Source: Citricoccus alkalitolerans (GTDB lineage: Bacteria; Actinomycetota; Actinomycetes; Actinomycetales; Micrococcaceae). From it: a stretch of 64,000 nucleotides of DNA. Below, one piece after another: positions 7,623 to 16,629 of this stretch. The stretch spans positions 1,054,001-1,118,000 of the forward strand of contig NZ_BAAALH010000002.1 in the NCBI RefSeq assembly GCF_039528175.1, written 5' to 3'. The notes under the pieces are model-generated. The model was not told the origin of the DNA, made no database searches, and was given only the letters and a program-made list of their open reading frames with translations. The position numbers were made by a program, and so were the translations under genes. How positions within the stretch are numbered: the first letter of the stretch is position 1; each line of letters opens with the position of its first letter.

Positions 7623-8729
7623 ATGGCTGTCGAAATGGGAATCTGGCGCATCGACGGCGGCAGGCCGAAGAGGCTCAATAGCGCTGTCATGCCTTCCGAG
7701 CGGCAGCTCGAGGAGCTGCTTGAGCACGACTCAACGCTTCTGGGTGTGCCCCTCCTGATCATCGGACGGCAAGTGAAGACGCCGTATGGAAAGTTCATCG
7801 ACCTACTGGCGATCGACGCAGAGGGCCACCTCCACGTTCTGGAGTTAAAGCGAGATCGGACGCCCCGGGACGTCGTGGCTCAGGCGCTGGACTACGGCTC
7901 GTGGTGCGCGACGCTCTCGACGGACGAAATAGTGGCGATCGCCAACGACTACTTGAACGTCCCCCTTGAGGAGGCGTTCGAGGATGTCTTCCAGACGACT
8001 CGCCCGGACTTGCTCAATGAGGAACTCCAGTTGACCATCGTGGCCAGCGAGTTGGACGCATCCTCTGAGCGGATCGTCACTTACTTGCGCGATTTCGGGG
8101 TGCCGATCAACGCAGTCTTCTTCGCCTATCTGGAAGAAGACGACCGCGCCTATTTGGCGCGAACATGGCTGGCGGCATCTGAAGACGCGACGGTGGCTCC
8201 TGCGGGCGGTGGTGCGCACAAGGCACGACGCGCCTCCTGGAACGGCCTTGACTGGTTCGTCTCGTTTGGCGAGGGCGACTATCAGCCCGGACGCAGTTGG
8301 GAGGACGGCCGCAGGTACGGATTCGTCAGTGCGGGTGGAGGGGCCTGGTACTCACGTACCCTGCGAAACGTACCTGTGGGTGCCCGGGTCAACGCGTACA
8401 TCCCCAAGCAGGGTTATGTGGGTGTCGGAACCGTGGTTGGCGATGCCGTCCGATTCGACGAAGCAAACGTGGTGATGAACGGGCAAAGCATAAAGCTTGC
8501 CGAGCAAGAGTTGGCTGGCAACTACCACTATGCGATTGGCGGCATGTCCGAGTCCGATGATGACGCCGAGTGGATTCTGCCTGTCGAATGGATCGACACG
8601 CGTCCCAACGAGGGTGCCTTCTGGCGCAAGGGAATGTTCGCGAACCAGAACAGTGCCGGTCGGCTGAGGCAGGAGTTCACCCTAGATCTCATCGCTCAAG
8701 AGTTCAGGACCTCTGCCAGTGACCACTGA
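7623..8729 (+). CDS. NucS-like (DUF91) PD-(D/E)xK nuclease with C-terminal accessory domain
   Basis: A 368-residue cytoplasmic protein. Residues 1-180 match the endonuclease NucS/DUF91 fold: an opening GIWRIDGG, then the catalytic pattern D60, E74-L-K76 and the later Q87 in FIDLLAIDAEGHLHVLELKR and AQALDYG. Residues 205-290 (starting WNGLDWFVSFG) look like a small beta-rich binding domain that I cannot name with certainty. NucS acts on branched or mismatched DNA. The fusion and the solitary position suggest a defence or repair nuclease rather than canonical NucS, which is about 220-230 residues. The ATG at 7623 is chosen because the family begins near GIWRI; its ribosome site is weak. Confidence 0.75.
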   Translation: MAVEMGIWRIDGGRPKRLNSAVMPSERQLEELLEHDSTLLGVPLLIIGRQVKTPYGKFIDLLAIDAEGHLHVLELKRDRTPRDVVAQALDYGSWCATLSTDEIVAIANDYLNVPLEEAFEDVFQTTRPDLLNEELQLTIVASELDASSERIVTYLRDFGVPINAVFFAYLEEDDRAYLARTWLAASEDATVAPAGGGAHKARRASWNGLDWFVSFGEGDYQPGRSWEDGRRYGFVSAGGGAWYSRTLRNVPVGARVNAYIPKQGYVGVGTVVGDAVRFDEANVVMNGQSIKLAEQELAGNYHYAIGGMSESDDDAEWILPVEWIDTRPNEGAFWRKGMFANQNSAGRLRQEFTLDLIAQEFRTSASDH

Positions 8730-8755
8730 CCACCCCGTTCTGCGCGGCGATCCGG

Positions 8756-9508
8756 CTACCGCTTAAAGTCCATCTCCTCCAACCGGGTCTGCACCGTTCG
8801 GCCGCCTTCCCACGCATTGGCACCGGGGGCCACCTCCGGCGTCGGGATGCCTGCGCGGCTCGCGCGCTTCTGCGCCGTGGAGATGCCGAGGCGCCGGTCC
8901 CGATTGCGGATGAGCTCCTCATCGGCCTGCCCGTCCTCGGTCAGCCCCATCATCAGCTGCGGGATGCCGTAGGGGAAGTCATCACGGTCGTACTGCCATG
9001 TGTGGAACGTCTTGCCGTACGTCGTCACCAGATCGGTGAAGTAGGCATGCTCGGCCAGTTCCGGGACGCCGGGAGCAGCGAGGACGCCCGACTTCACCTC
9101 GTAGTGGTGGCTGTGCCAGAGTCGCTTCTCGTCCTCCGGCAGGCTGAGGAAACGTTCCTCGGTGGTGATGTACTCAATCCCGATCAGTCGGGCATCGGGC
9201 GCGTTGCGGTCGAAGATCACGCACTGATGGAGATCATGACGCAGGTGAATGCAGAAGTGTGAGGCCTCCACCTGCCGTCCCATCTCATCGGCGTACATGT
9301 GGAGGCCATTGAGGTAGGTGCTCATCGCCTCGAGTGGGTACTTCGGCTGGATCAGGCCGGAGGCCAGATCCAGCGCGCGGTGTTTCAGGGGGTGGTCCTG
9401 GCCGACTTTGGCGGCTGTGACCACCTTTCGGCTGACGGCGGCACTGGCGGCAACCCCGAGCCCGGCAGCGAAGCCGAGGCCCAAGGATTTCAGAGATGTA
9501 GGTCCCAT
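8756..9508 (-). CDS. DUF1264 family protein (oil-body-associated protein homologue)
   Basis: A 250-residue protein. A hydrophobic Gly/Ala-rich N-terminus (about 8-28) could be a signal or anchor. The rest matches the DUF1264/OBAP family, with HMYADEMGRQVEASHFC, ARLIGIEYI and a WHSHHYEVKSG core rich in His residues. Plant members sit on oil bodies; the bacterial role is unknown. The gene stands alone, convergent with the NucS-like gene (26-bp gap) and divergent from the CGNR gene. Confidence 0.8.
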   Translation of the reverse strand: MGPTSLKSLGLGFAAGLGVAASAAVSRKVVTAAKVGQDHPLKHRALDLASGLIQPKYPLEAMSTYLNGLHMYADEMGRQVEASHFCIHLRHDLHQCVIFDRNAPDARLIGIEYITTEERFLSLPEDEKRLWHSHHYEVKSGVLAAPGVPELAEHAYFTDLVTTYGKTFHTWQYDRDDFPYGIPQLMMGLTEDGQADEELIRNRDRRLGISTAQKRASRAGIPTPEVAPGANAWEGGRTVQTRLEEMDFKR

Positions 9509-9669
9509 GCAGCCACGGTAGTGACCGAGGTGCCGGAGTGCACGGGTTGGGCGATCGGGAGGCTCGGCGGCAACGGGGGAGTGGTGGTGAGGCGGAATCG
9601 ACGCCGGAGGACTGCCGGTGCCGCGGGTGAGTGGTCATCACGGATTATGGCGAGAGATACCATGAGTGT

Positions 9670-10281
9670 ATGGAGCAGTCGACCCGTAACGCCGTTCTCC
9701 CGCCCTTGCCTCCCGCGCCCGGGGGCGAGTTCCATCCTTCCTTGGAGTTGGCCAACAGTGCCGTCATCGTGCCCGGCGCGGAGCCCGTGGACCTTCTGGC
9801 GACGCCGGCCGAGGCGACACGCTGGTTGGTGGACCATGACCTGGCCCCGGCGGACGTGGAGCTCCAGCACTACTGCTCCACCCTGCTGATGGACCTGCGC
9901 CAACATGTCCGGGGCCTGTTCAAGGCGGCGGTGGACCGCGCTGAACCGCCGGTGGCATCCCTGCGTGCTGTCAACGACGCCTTGCTGCGCACGCCGACGG
10001 CGGCCCTGCTCGGCTGGGATCCGCAGGGCGGGTGGCAGCGAGTGGCACCCCATCCGACCACCCAGATCGTCGAGCACGCCTTGGCGTCCCTGGCCGTCGA
10101 TGTGGCCGAGCTGGTCACCGATTCCGAGGCTGATCGTCTCGCGGCATGTGAAGCCGCACCCTGCAATCGATTCTTCGTGCGCACCCATGCGCGCCGACGC
10201 TGGTGCTCCACCCGGTGCGGGGATCGCGTGCGTGCGGCCCGGGCCTATGCCCGGCGGTCTGGGGCGCCGACGCCGAGCTGA
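9670..10281 (+). CDS. CGNR zinc-finger / ABATE-domain transcriptional regulator
   Basis: A 203-residue putative DNA-binding regulator. The N-terminal ABATE-like stress-sensing domain is followed by a C-terminal zinc finger (about the last 45 residues) with C-x4-C spacing in CEAAPC, then RRWCSTRCGDR, in which CGNR appears as CGDR. Typical actinobacterial members are 180-210 residues. The frame is open upstream to 9631, but the ATG at 9670 gives a family-like start. No target genes are obvious nearby. Confidence 0.85.
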   Translation: MEQSTRNAVLPPLPPAPGGEFHPSLELANSAVIVPGAEPVDLLATPAEATRWLVDHDLAPADVELQHYCSTLLMDLRQHVRGLFKAAVDRAEPPVASLRAVNDALLRTPTAALLGWDPQGGWQRVAPHPTTQIVEHALASLAVDVAELVTDSEADRLAACEAAPCNRFFVRTHARRRWCSTRCGDRVRAARAYARRSGAPTPS

Positions 10282-10310
10282 TGCCCCCGGCGCCGACCTC
10301 ACGGCAAAGT

Positions 10311-10340
10311 TTGTCTGTACCCATGAGCCAAGGCTACAGT
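10311..10340 (+). promoter_or_regulatory. Sigma-70 type promoter of the monooxygenase gene
   Basis: TTGTCT (10311-10316) and TACAGT (10335-10340) are separated by 18 bp and lie 49 bp before the ATG at 10389. A small hairpin (acgcc-aaaa-ggcgt, 10348-10361) lies in the leader. Confidence 0.5.
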
Positions 10341-10388
10341 GGGCATCACGCCAAAAGGCGTACTTATCCGTGAGAAAGGCGAAGGTCC

Positions 10389-11453
10389 ATGATCCGGCCT
10401 CAACCATCCGGCACTGCCCCGTTCGTGCTCTCCGTCCTGGACAACGCCCACACGGGAGTTGGCGAGACGGCCCAGCAGGCGTTCCAGGGAATCATCGACC
10501 TGGCTCGATTGGCCGATCGTCGAGGCCTGCATCGCTTCTGGATGTCCGAGCACCACGCCATGCCCTCTGCCACGGCCTCATCCCCGCAGCTGATGATCTC
10601 GCGACTGACCGGCGAGACGGAGCGGATCCGACTGGGGGCTGGTGGCGTCATGCTGCCCAATCACGCTCCCTTGGTGATCGCCGAGCAGTTCGGCATGCTC
10701 GAGACCCTCGCCCCCGGCCGGATCGATCTGGGATTGGGGCGAGCCCCTGGAACCGACGGTATGACCGCGGCGGCATTGCGCCGGCATCAGGGCGCCAATG
10801 ACGAGTTCCCCCAGCAGATCGTCGAACTGGTCGGCTTCCTGCAGGACGACTTCCCGGCCGACCATCCGTACCGCCACATCCACGCCGTACCGGGCCCCTG
10901 GTCGGCAGGGATGAACCGCGTGGCCCGTCCTTCCATCCCGGATGTCTGGATACTGGGCTCCTCGCCGTACTCGGCACAGTTGGCCGGCCGGCTGGGGCGC
11001 CCCTATGCCTTCGCGCTGCAGTTCGGCAGCGATGAGGCGGAGTACGCGATGGACCTGTACCGCCAGAACTTCCGCCCCTCCAAGGTCCTGGAGGAGCCGT
11101 ACACCCTGGTCAGCGTGGGAGCGGTGGCTGACGATGATCCGGTCGAGGCGCGCCGGCAGTCCTCCTCCGGGGCCATGGCCATGCTCAAGATGGTCAAGCG
11201 GGAGTCTTACCACCTGCTGCCTCCGGACGAGGTTGAGGCCTATCCGGCCACGCACCACGAGCGGGCCGTCCTGGACGAGTGGACGGACAAGACGTTGCAC
11301 GGCACGGCCGCCACGGTGGCCGCGGGGTTGGAGCGACTTCAGCAGGGCACGGGTGCTGACGAACTCATGCTGGTCGTCGGGGGACACTCCCGTGGAGTAC
11401 AGGCCCGCACCGTGGAGCTGATCGCCGACCACTACGGTCTGCCGTCGGCCTGA
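10389..11453 (+). CDS. LLM-class flavin-dependent oxidoreductase (luciferase-like, MsnO8 type)
   Basis: A 354-residue TIM-barrel monooxygenase expected to use FMNH2 or F420. It shows the family pattern FWMSEHHAMP, then IRLGAGGVMLPNHAPLVIAEQFGMLETL and a GRIDLGLGRAPGTD motif near residue 115. These define the MsnO8-like subgroup of unknown substrate. A GAAAGGCGAAGG ribosome site precedes the ATG. No flavin reductase gene is adjacent. Confidence 0.9.
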   Translation: MIRPQPSGTAPFVLSVLDNAHTGVGETAQQAFQGIIDLARLADRRGLHRFWMSEHHAMPSATASSPQLMISRLTGETERIRLGAGGVMLPNHAPLVIAEQFGMLETLAPGRIDLGLGRAPGTDGMTAAALRRHQGANDEFPQQIVELVGFLQDDFPADHPYRHIHAVPGPWSAGMNRVARPSIPDVWILGSSPYSAQLAGRLGRPYAFALQFGSDEAEYAMDLYRQNFRPSKVLEEPYTLVSVGAVADDDPVEARRQSSSGAMAMLKMVKRESYHLLPPDEVEAYPATHHERAVLDEWTDKTLHGTAATVAAGLERLQQGTGADELMLVVGGHSRGVQARTVELIADHYGLPSA

Positions 11454-11554
11454 GCGAGGGCGGACTCGGCGACGAGGACGACATCTGAACACTCGGCGAC
11501 AGCTCGGCGAACTGACCCCCGCCATGACGCGGGGCCGCCGCCGGGAGGGTCAGC

Positions 11555-13222
11555 ATGGACATCGTGATCACCTCAACTCGCCGCACCGCTGCCCGTACCC
11601 TGACTATCACCGCGCTCTCCTGCGCCCTGCTGACCACCGGCACCGTCGCCGGGCCCGTCGCCGCCACCTCAGATTCCTCCGCCCCCACCGCGGACGTCTC
11701 CGTCACCGCGGAGGTCTCTGGCGCCGAGCGGGAGCCGGCGGCCGGCGTCGGGACCTTCCGATCTGCCGGCACCGAACAGCGTTTGGCCCTCGGTGTCACC
11801 CACGAGTCCCTCACGCTCGGGAACCCCGGATCCGAGTACTCGTGGACCGTGCAGGTGACACTGCCGTCTGGCCAGACAGGTGTGCGGGATTCGCACGTCT
11901 CATCCCGGGGCACGGCCCATCGCGTGGCCACCGAATTGCGGGAGGCGGGCTTGGAGGCCCGCGCCGGGGCCGTGGTGGCCGACCGGTTGGCCGACGCCGG
12001 CGGTTACCTGGGCCACCGCGTCCGGGTGGGGGCATTCCGCACCGAGGCCGAGGCTGAGGCGACCCGATCAGAGCTGACGGCCCTCGGGTATTCCGGTGGC
12101 ACTTGGTACGAGGGTTGGGACGGCGATCAGCCGTCAAGTGGCCCCCGCGGCGGCCCCGTCAACGTGGAGGTGCTGACCATCGATCCGCTCAGGTTCAAGG
12201 GCGAGGTCACCGGTACCTTCGGCGAGGACCTCGAGCGGACCGAGACCGTCTCCGAGTTGGCCGACGGTGCCCTGGCGGGCGTCAATGCCGGGTTCTTCGT
12301 CTACGGGGAGCAGCACGGTGCCCCCGGAGACCCTGCAGGCGCGGCGGCGTACAACGGGGACATCCTCAGTGAGACGGTGGGGGACCGCCCCAACCTGGTG
12401 ATCGACCACCGCAGCGGCCGTGCCTCCATCCAGCGCCTCACCTGGGAGGGTCGAATCTCCGCTGGTCGTCAGGGGCTGGACCTGGACGGCATCAATCGCG
12501 TGCCCGGCAAGATCCGCAACTGCGGCGGCACCGATGACCTGCCCACGGAGGCCCCGAAGCATGATGTCACCTGCACCGATGCCGATGAGATCGTCGTGTT
12601 CACCGAGGAATATGGGGCGACGACGCCGGAAGGGGATGGACTGGAGGTCGTCGTCGATCGCCACGGACGGGTCCAGGAGGTCACCCAGGAGCGGGGCACT
12701 GAACTGGCTGACGGGCAGTACTCCATCCAGGCCATCGGCGAGGACACTGCGCCTCTGGATGAGTTCGCCACAGAGGCCGGGCGGATCAAGCTCACGAACG
12801 AGTACCTCGACGAGCGCGGCAAGAAACTGCGCATGACCCCGCACACCCAAGTGCTCAACGGCGGCCCGAACCTGCTGACGGACGGTGAGCGGGACATCAC
12901 GGCCTCCCGCGACGGCATGGTCCATGCGGACAACCCGGGCCAGTTCTACGGCTGGACGCACCAGCGCAATCCGCGCACCATCGCCGGGATCGATGGCCGA
13001 GGTCAGCTCGTGCTCATCACCGCCGACGGCCGGCAGACCGACTCCGTGGGGCTGAGCATCTCCGAGGCGGCCGATCTCTCCGGCCGACTGGGACTGGTGG
13101 ACGCCATCAACCTCGACGGCGGCGGGTCCACCGCCATGGTCGTGGACGGCGAACTCGAGAACTCACCGTCCGGCGGCAGCGAACGTGCCGTGGGCGATGC
13201 CATCGTGATCCGGGAGCGGTGA
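11555..13222 (+). CDS. Secreted phosphodiester glycosidase (NAGPA domain) with SPOR-like region
   Basis: A 555-residue exported protein. The signal peptide covers about residues 1-37 (TARTLTITALSCALLTTGTVA). A SPOR-like segment (about 110-190, HRVRVGAFRTEAEAEATRSEL) suggests peptidoglycan binding. The C-terminal half is a NAGPA/DUF2233 phosphodiester glycosidase domain with VNAGFF, VLNGGPNLL, NPRTIAGID and LDGGGSTAM. This family removes sugars linked by phosphodiesters, in bacteria probably on cell-wall polymers. The ATG follows GGGAGG. The gene is monocistronic. Confidence 0.9.
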   Translation: MDIVITSTRRTAARTLTITALSCALLTTGTVAGPVAATSDSSAPTADVSVTAEVSGAEREPAAGVGTFRSAGTEQRLALGVTHESLTLGNPGSEYSWTVQVTLPSGQTGVRDSHVSSRGTAHRVATELREAGLEARAGAVVADRLADAGGYLGHRVRVGAFRTEAEAEATRSELTALGYSGGTWYEGWDGDQPSSGPRGGPVNVEVLTIDPLRFKGEVTGTFGEDLERTETVSELADGALAGVNAGFFVYGEQHGAPGDPAGAAAYNGDILSETVGDRPNLVIDHRSGRASIQRLTWEGRISAGRQGLDLDGINRVPGKIRNCGGTDDLPTEAPKHDVTCTDADEIVVFTEEYGATTPEGDGLEVVVDRHGRVQEVTQERGTELADGQYSIQAIGEDTAPLDEFATEAGRIKLTNEYLDERGKKLRMTPHTQVLNGGPNLLTDGERDITASRDGMVHADNPGQFYGWTHQRNPRTIAGIDGRGQLVLITADGRQTDSVGLSISEAADLSGRLGLVDAINLDGGGSTAMVVDGELENSPSGGSERAVGDAIVIRER

Positions 13223-13543
13223 TCATTCTCCCCGAGAGCCATCCCACTCGGCCCCGGTGAGCAGGCGCCCGACGACGGCCCGCGCGGGCTCGGTCCCTGT
13301 CCAGTCCGAGCCAGCGCCGGTCCCAGGCGTCTCCAGCGACACGAGCAACTCTTCGACGTCCGCGAACACGTCCTGGCGGCCGGTCCGGCGCCGCAGGGTC
13401 CAGCCGTCACCCAGCAGGGTGAGCGAACAACCGGGAGCCAGCCCGCGGCGCAACTGCGCCAGCGCCTGGCGCTTGCGTCCGAGCCGGTTGAGGGTGGCCG
13501 TGGTGGAGGACACCGTGGCGCCCCCGGGGCATGCTCCGCACAT
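13223..13543 (-). CDS. Small conserved hypothetical protein with CxxC start
   Basis: A 106-residue protein of unknown function beginning MCGAC; the CxxC could bind metal. The middle is Arg/Leu-rich. The ATG lies 14 bp after the stop of the SDR gene upstream and on the same strand, so it is probably the last gene of that operon. Similar short MCGAC proteins are, from memory, common in Micrococcales, but no function is known to me. Confidence 0.6.
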   Translation of the reverse strand: MCGACPGGATVSSTTATLNRLGRKRQALAQLRRGLAPGCSLTLLGDGWTLRRRTGRQDVFADVEELLVSLETPGTGAGSDWTGTEPARAVVGRLLTGAEWDGSRGE

Positions 13544-13557
13544 GGTTCAGCGCCCGC

Positions 13558-14307
13558 TCACGGCATCACGTCGCCGCTGTTGGGCCCGAGCGTCTGGCCC
13601 ACGTAGATGTCCCCGCCCGGGGAGGACGCCAGCAGCAAGGCCGTCGGCGCGATCTCCTCGGCCGTTCCGAAGCGGCCCAGCGGCAGCTCGGCGCGCTTGG
13701 CCGCCTTCCATTCCTCGGTCACGCCGTTGAGCAGGGGCGTGTCAATGGGCCCGGGGGCGATGGCGTTCACCAGGATGCCCTCGGGTGCCAACTCCAGGGC
13801 CATCGCCTTGGTCATGCCGATCACGCCGGCCTTCGCCGCCACATAGTGCACCAGCCCGGTGCCGCCCTTGATGCCCAGTTGGGAGGCGATGTTGATGATG
13901 CGGCCGCCCCCGCGAGCCTGCAGGTGCGGAAGGCCCCAGCGGCCGGCGAGGAACACGCCCTTGAGGTCGATGTCCACCGTCCGGTCGAAGTCCTGCTCGG
14001 TCATCTCGGCCATCGGCTTCTCGTCCAGGATGCCGGCGGCGGTCACCAGGATGTCGATCCCGCCCAGCTGCTCGGCCACGGAGTCCATGGCCTGGCGAAC
14101 AGAATCCGAGCTGGTCACGTCCACCTCGGAGTACAGCGCCGTGGCGCCCGCCTCAGTCAGCTGCCCGACGACGGCCGCGCCGGCTGCCGCATCACGGTCC
14201 AGCACGGCGATGGCCGCGCCGTTCTCCGCGTACAGCCGGGCGATGGCCGCACCGATCCCGCTGGCGCCGCCGGTGATGACGGCGACCTTGTCCTTCAGCG
14301 CTTCCAT
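13558..14307 (-). CDS. SDR family NAD(P)-dependent oxidoreductase (first copy)
   Basis: A 249-residue classical short-chain dehydrogenase. It has the Rossmann motif TGGASGIG (about 12-19), the NNAG-equivalent TAAG, catalytic Ser in IASQ and YxxxK as HYVAAK. The PGPIDTPLL loop is also present. The start at 14307 is preceded by GAGAAGGAG with good spacing; a longer frame to 14361 lacks a ribosome site. It follows the second SDR by 50 bp. The substrate is unknown, probably a secondary alcohol from the same catabolic route. Confidence 0.92.
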   Translation of the reverse strand: MEALKDKVAVITGGASGIGAAIARLYAENGAAIAVLDRDAAAGAAVVGQLTEAGATALYSEVDVTSSDSVRQAMDSVAEQLGGIDILVTAAGILDEKPMAEMTEQDFDRTVDIDLKGVFLAGRWGLPHLQARGGGRIINIASQLGIKGGTGLVHYVAAKAGVIGMTKAMALELAPEGILVNAIAPGPIDTPLLNGVTEEWKAAKRAELPLGRFGTAEEIAPTALLLASSPGGDIYVGQTLGPNSGDVMP

Positions 14308-14357
14308 GCGCCTGCTCCTTCTCTCGCTGGGTAGATGTGGGTCCTGAATCGAGCCGC

Positions 14358-15143
14358 TCAACTGGGCCAGCGGATGGTCAGTCCGCCGTCCACGATGAGT
14401 TCCTGACCGGTGACGTAGGCGGAGTCGTCACTGGTGAGGAACCGGATGGTACGGGCGGCCTCGTCCACGGTGCCCACGCGGCCGGCGGGGATGATCTTCC
14501 CGGCGGCCTTGAGCCCCTCATCGCCGAGGGAGTTCTTCTCATCCTCGGACTGCGGGCTGCGAATGAGCCCCGGGATCACCGCATTCACGCGGATCCCGCG
14601 AGGGGCCAGTTCCACGGCCAGCGAGCGGCACAGGCCCAGCACGCCGGACTTCGCCGCGGCATAGTGGGCGTGCTCCTCCCAGCCGTACACCCCACCGGCG
14701 ATCGATGACGTCGCGACCATCGCGCCGCCGTCGGTCATCTTCGCGGCGGCCGAGCGGAAGACGCGCATCACGCCGGTGAGGTCCACGTCCAGCATGTCTT
14801 CCCAGGCCTCGTCGGTCATCTCGCCCAGCAGACTGCGGCGCAGGATGCCCGCCGCCGCCACGGCGATGTCCAGCCGGCCGAACTCCGCCATGGCGGCCTC
14901 GGCGAGGGTGTCACAGTCCTCGGTCCTGCGGACGTCGGCGGCCACGGCGATGCACCGTCTGCCGGCGGCCTCCACGGCCCGGACCGTTTCCTGGGAGTCG
15001 TGCGGGTCACCGGGGAAGTAGTTGACCACACTGTGCGCACCGGCCCGAGCGTAGGCCACTGCCAGGGCCTGGCCGATCCCGCTGGCGCCGCCGGAGATCA
15101 GCGCGACCTTGCCGGCCAGCCCGTCGTCTCGTTGAGTGCTCAT
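14358..15143 (-). CDS. SDR family NAD(P)-dependent oxidoreductase (second copy)
   Basis: A 261-residue classical SDR. It has SGGASGIG (about 16-23), AAAG, ATSS and YxxxK as HYAAAK. The C-terminus is YVTGQELIVDGG. The ATG at 15143 overlaps the stop of the transporter gene (TGATG), showing translational coupling. It is only moderately similar to the neighbouring SDR, so the two probably act on different intermediates rather than being a recent duplication. Confidence 0.92.
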   Translation of the reverse strand: MSTQRDDGLAGKVALISGGASGIGQALAVAYARAGAHSVVNYFPGDPHDSQETVRAVEAAGRRCIAVAADVRRTEDCDTLAEAAMAEFGRLDIAVAAAGILRRSLLGEMTDEAWEDMLDVDLTGVMRVFRSAAAKMTDGGAMVATSSIAGGVYGWEEHAHYAAAKSGVLGLCRSLAVELAPRGIRVNAVIPGLIRSPQSEDEKNSLGDEGLKAAGKIIPAGRVGTVDEAARTIRFLTSDDSAYVTGQELIVDGGLTIRWPS

Positions 15144-16528
15144 CAGAGTGCCACCTCGTCCTTCTCCGTGTCGCGGTGGTTGCCGTGGACGAGCAGGTCG
15201 GCCGGGACATCGGCGGCGGGGCCCTCGATCTTGCGGGTTCCCATCATGCACAGCCCGGCCAGGGCCAGCCCAAGGGTGCCGGAGAGGATGGCGGCGGCGG
15301 TCATGGACAGCCCGGCGAAGAGCAGGGCGCTGAGCAGGCCGGAACCCACGATCCCGCCTACCGGCGCCATCACGTGGGCCACGTTGGTGCCCATGCCGCG
15401 GGCGTGTGCCGGGAAGGACTCGCCCATGTAGTACAGCAGCGCCGCGAACGGGCCGGTCAGGAAGAACAGGGTCAGGCCGTACATGGCGATGATGAACCAG
15501 GTGGCCCCCGGGATCAGCAGCATGCCCAGGCTGGAGACGGCGCCGGCCAGCCAACCGAGGATCACGGTGCGCTGACGGCCGATCCGGTCCCCGAGCCAGC
15601 CGTGGAACAGGTAGCCGACGAAGCCGACTGCGTTGGCGCCGATGAGGATGACCAGGGCGTTCTCGAAGGAGACACCCTTGGCCTCCACCAGCACGGTGGT
15701 GCCCAGCACGGAGAAGACCTGGATGCCGATCCAGCTGAACAGCCAGGCCAGGGAGAGCAGGATGGTGTGCCGGCGCAGCGCCGGGGAGAAGACCTCCTTG
15801 AGGCCGCCCTGAGTCTCGCTGTCCATCTCGAGGCGGTGCTGGTCGATCAGGACCTGGGCGCCGGCGTCGTCCCCCACGGACTGGCGGCGGCGCGCCTCAC
15901 GGATCGCGGCGAAGGTGGGCGATTCGGGAAGCCGGGTGGCCACCAGGGCCACCGCGATGGCCAGCACGCCGGCGATCACGAAGGACCAGCGCCAGCCGAT
16001 GACCGGCAGCAGCAGGGCGGACATGCCGGCGGCCACCAGGGCACCGATCGGGTAGCCGGCCTGCACTACGGAGTAGAAGAAGCCCTTGTTCTTGACGTCC
16101 TTGTAGATCTCGGAGAGGTAGACGGCGTTGACGACCTCCTCGGAGAGGGACAGGCCGGTGAAGGAGCGCACCAGGATGATCGAGACCGCGCCGATCGCCA
16201 TGCCGGTGAAGCCGGCGGCCAGGCCGCCGCCGATCATCAGGATCACCAGAGCGTTGCGCCGGCCCAGGCGGTCGATGATCGGCCCGACGATCAGGGAGAC
16301 GATGAACACGCCCACGTGGGCCAGGGTGTTGATCATCGTGGACTGGGCGGTGGACCACCCGAAGTCCTCGGCGATCACCGGCAGCAGGGTGCCGAAGAGG
16401 GTGAAGTCGTAGACGGAGATGACCCAGGCGAGGAAGCAGACGATCGAGACCTTGCGGATCATGCCCGGGGTGACGGGGACATCCCAGGGGGCCACGGGCC
16501 CGGTTGAGGCGGTGCGGGGAGAGGACAT
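15143..16528 (-). CDS. MFS transporter, aromatic/organic acid symporter type
   Basis: A 461-residue cytoplasmic-membrane transporter with about 12 hydrophobic segments and the two MFS A-motifs (GPIIDRLGRRNAL after TM2 and HGWLGDRIGRQRT after TM8). A long charged central loop lies at about 215-260. It probably imports the substrate degraded by the surrounding enzymes. It overlaps the downstream SDR start. Its upstream flank contains an assembly gap inside an inverted repeat. Confidence 0.92.
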   Translation of the reverse strand: MSSPRTASTGPVAPWDVPVTPGMIRKVSIVCFLAWVISVYDFTLFGTLLPVIAEDFGWSTAQSTMINTLAHVGVFIVSLIVGPIIDRLGRRNALVILMIGGGLAAGFTGMAIGAVSIILVRSFTGLSLSEEVVNAVYLSEIYKDVKNKGFFYSVVQAGYPIGALVAAGMSALLLPVIGWRWSFVIAGVLAIAVALVATRLPESPTFAAIREARRRQSVGDDAGAQVLIDQHRLEMDSETQGGLKEVFSPALRRHTILLSLAWLFSWIGIQVFSVLGTTVLVEAKGVSFENALVILIGANAVGFVGYLFHGWLGDRIGRQRTVILGWLAGAVSSLGMLLIPGATWFIIAMYGLTLFFLTGPFAALLYYMGESFPAHARGMGTNVAHVMAPVGGIVGSGLLSALLFAGLSMTAAAILSGTLGLALAGLCMMGTRKIEGPAADVPADLLVHGNHRDTEKDEVAL

Positions 16529-16547
16529 GGTGGACTTTCGTGTGAGG

Positions 16548-16599
16548 GGATCGCCNNNNNNNNNNNNNNNNNNNNNNNNNNNNNNNNNNNNGGCGATCC
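16548..16599. other. Assembly gap (N at 16556-16591) inside an inverted repeat
   Basis: ggatcgcc (16548-16555) and ggcgatcc (16592-16599) are perfect complements flanking 36 unknown bases between the hydrolase and transporter genes. A hairpin that stopped sequencing is likely. It could be an intercistronic processing or attenuation structure. Confidence 0.7.
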
Positions 16600-16629
16600 T
16601 TCAGAGGGGGATGGTGGCCGGTGGGCCGA

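Noticed and set aside
15176..16507. Open frame of 443 codons on the plus strand across the MFS transporter gene
   Set aside because: Gly/Gln/Asp/His-rich shadow typical of antisense to a hydrophobic protein; no ribosome site or motifs.
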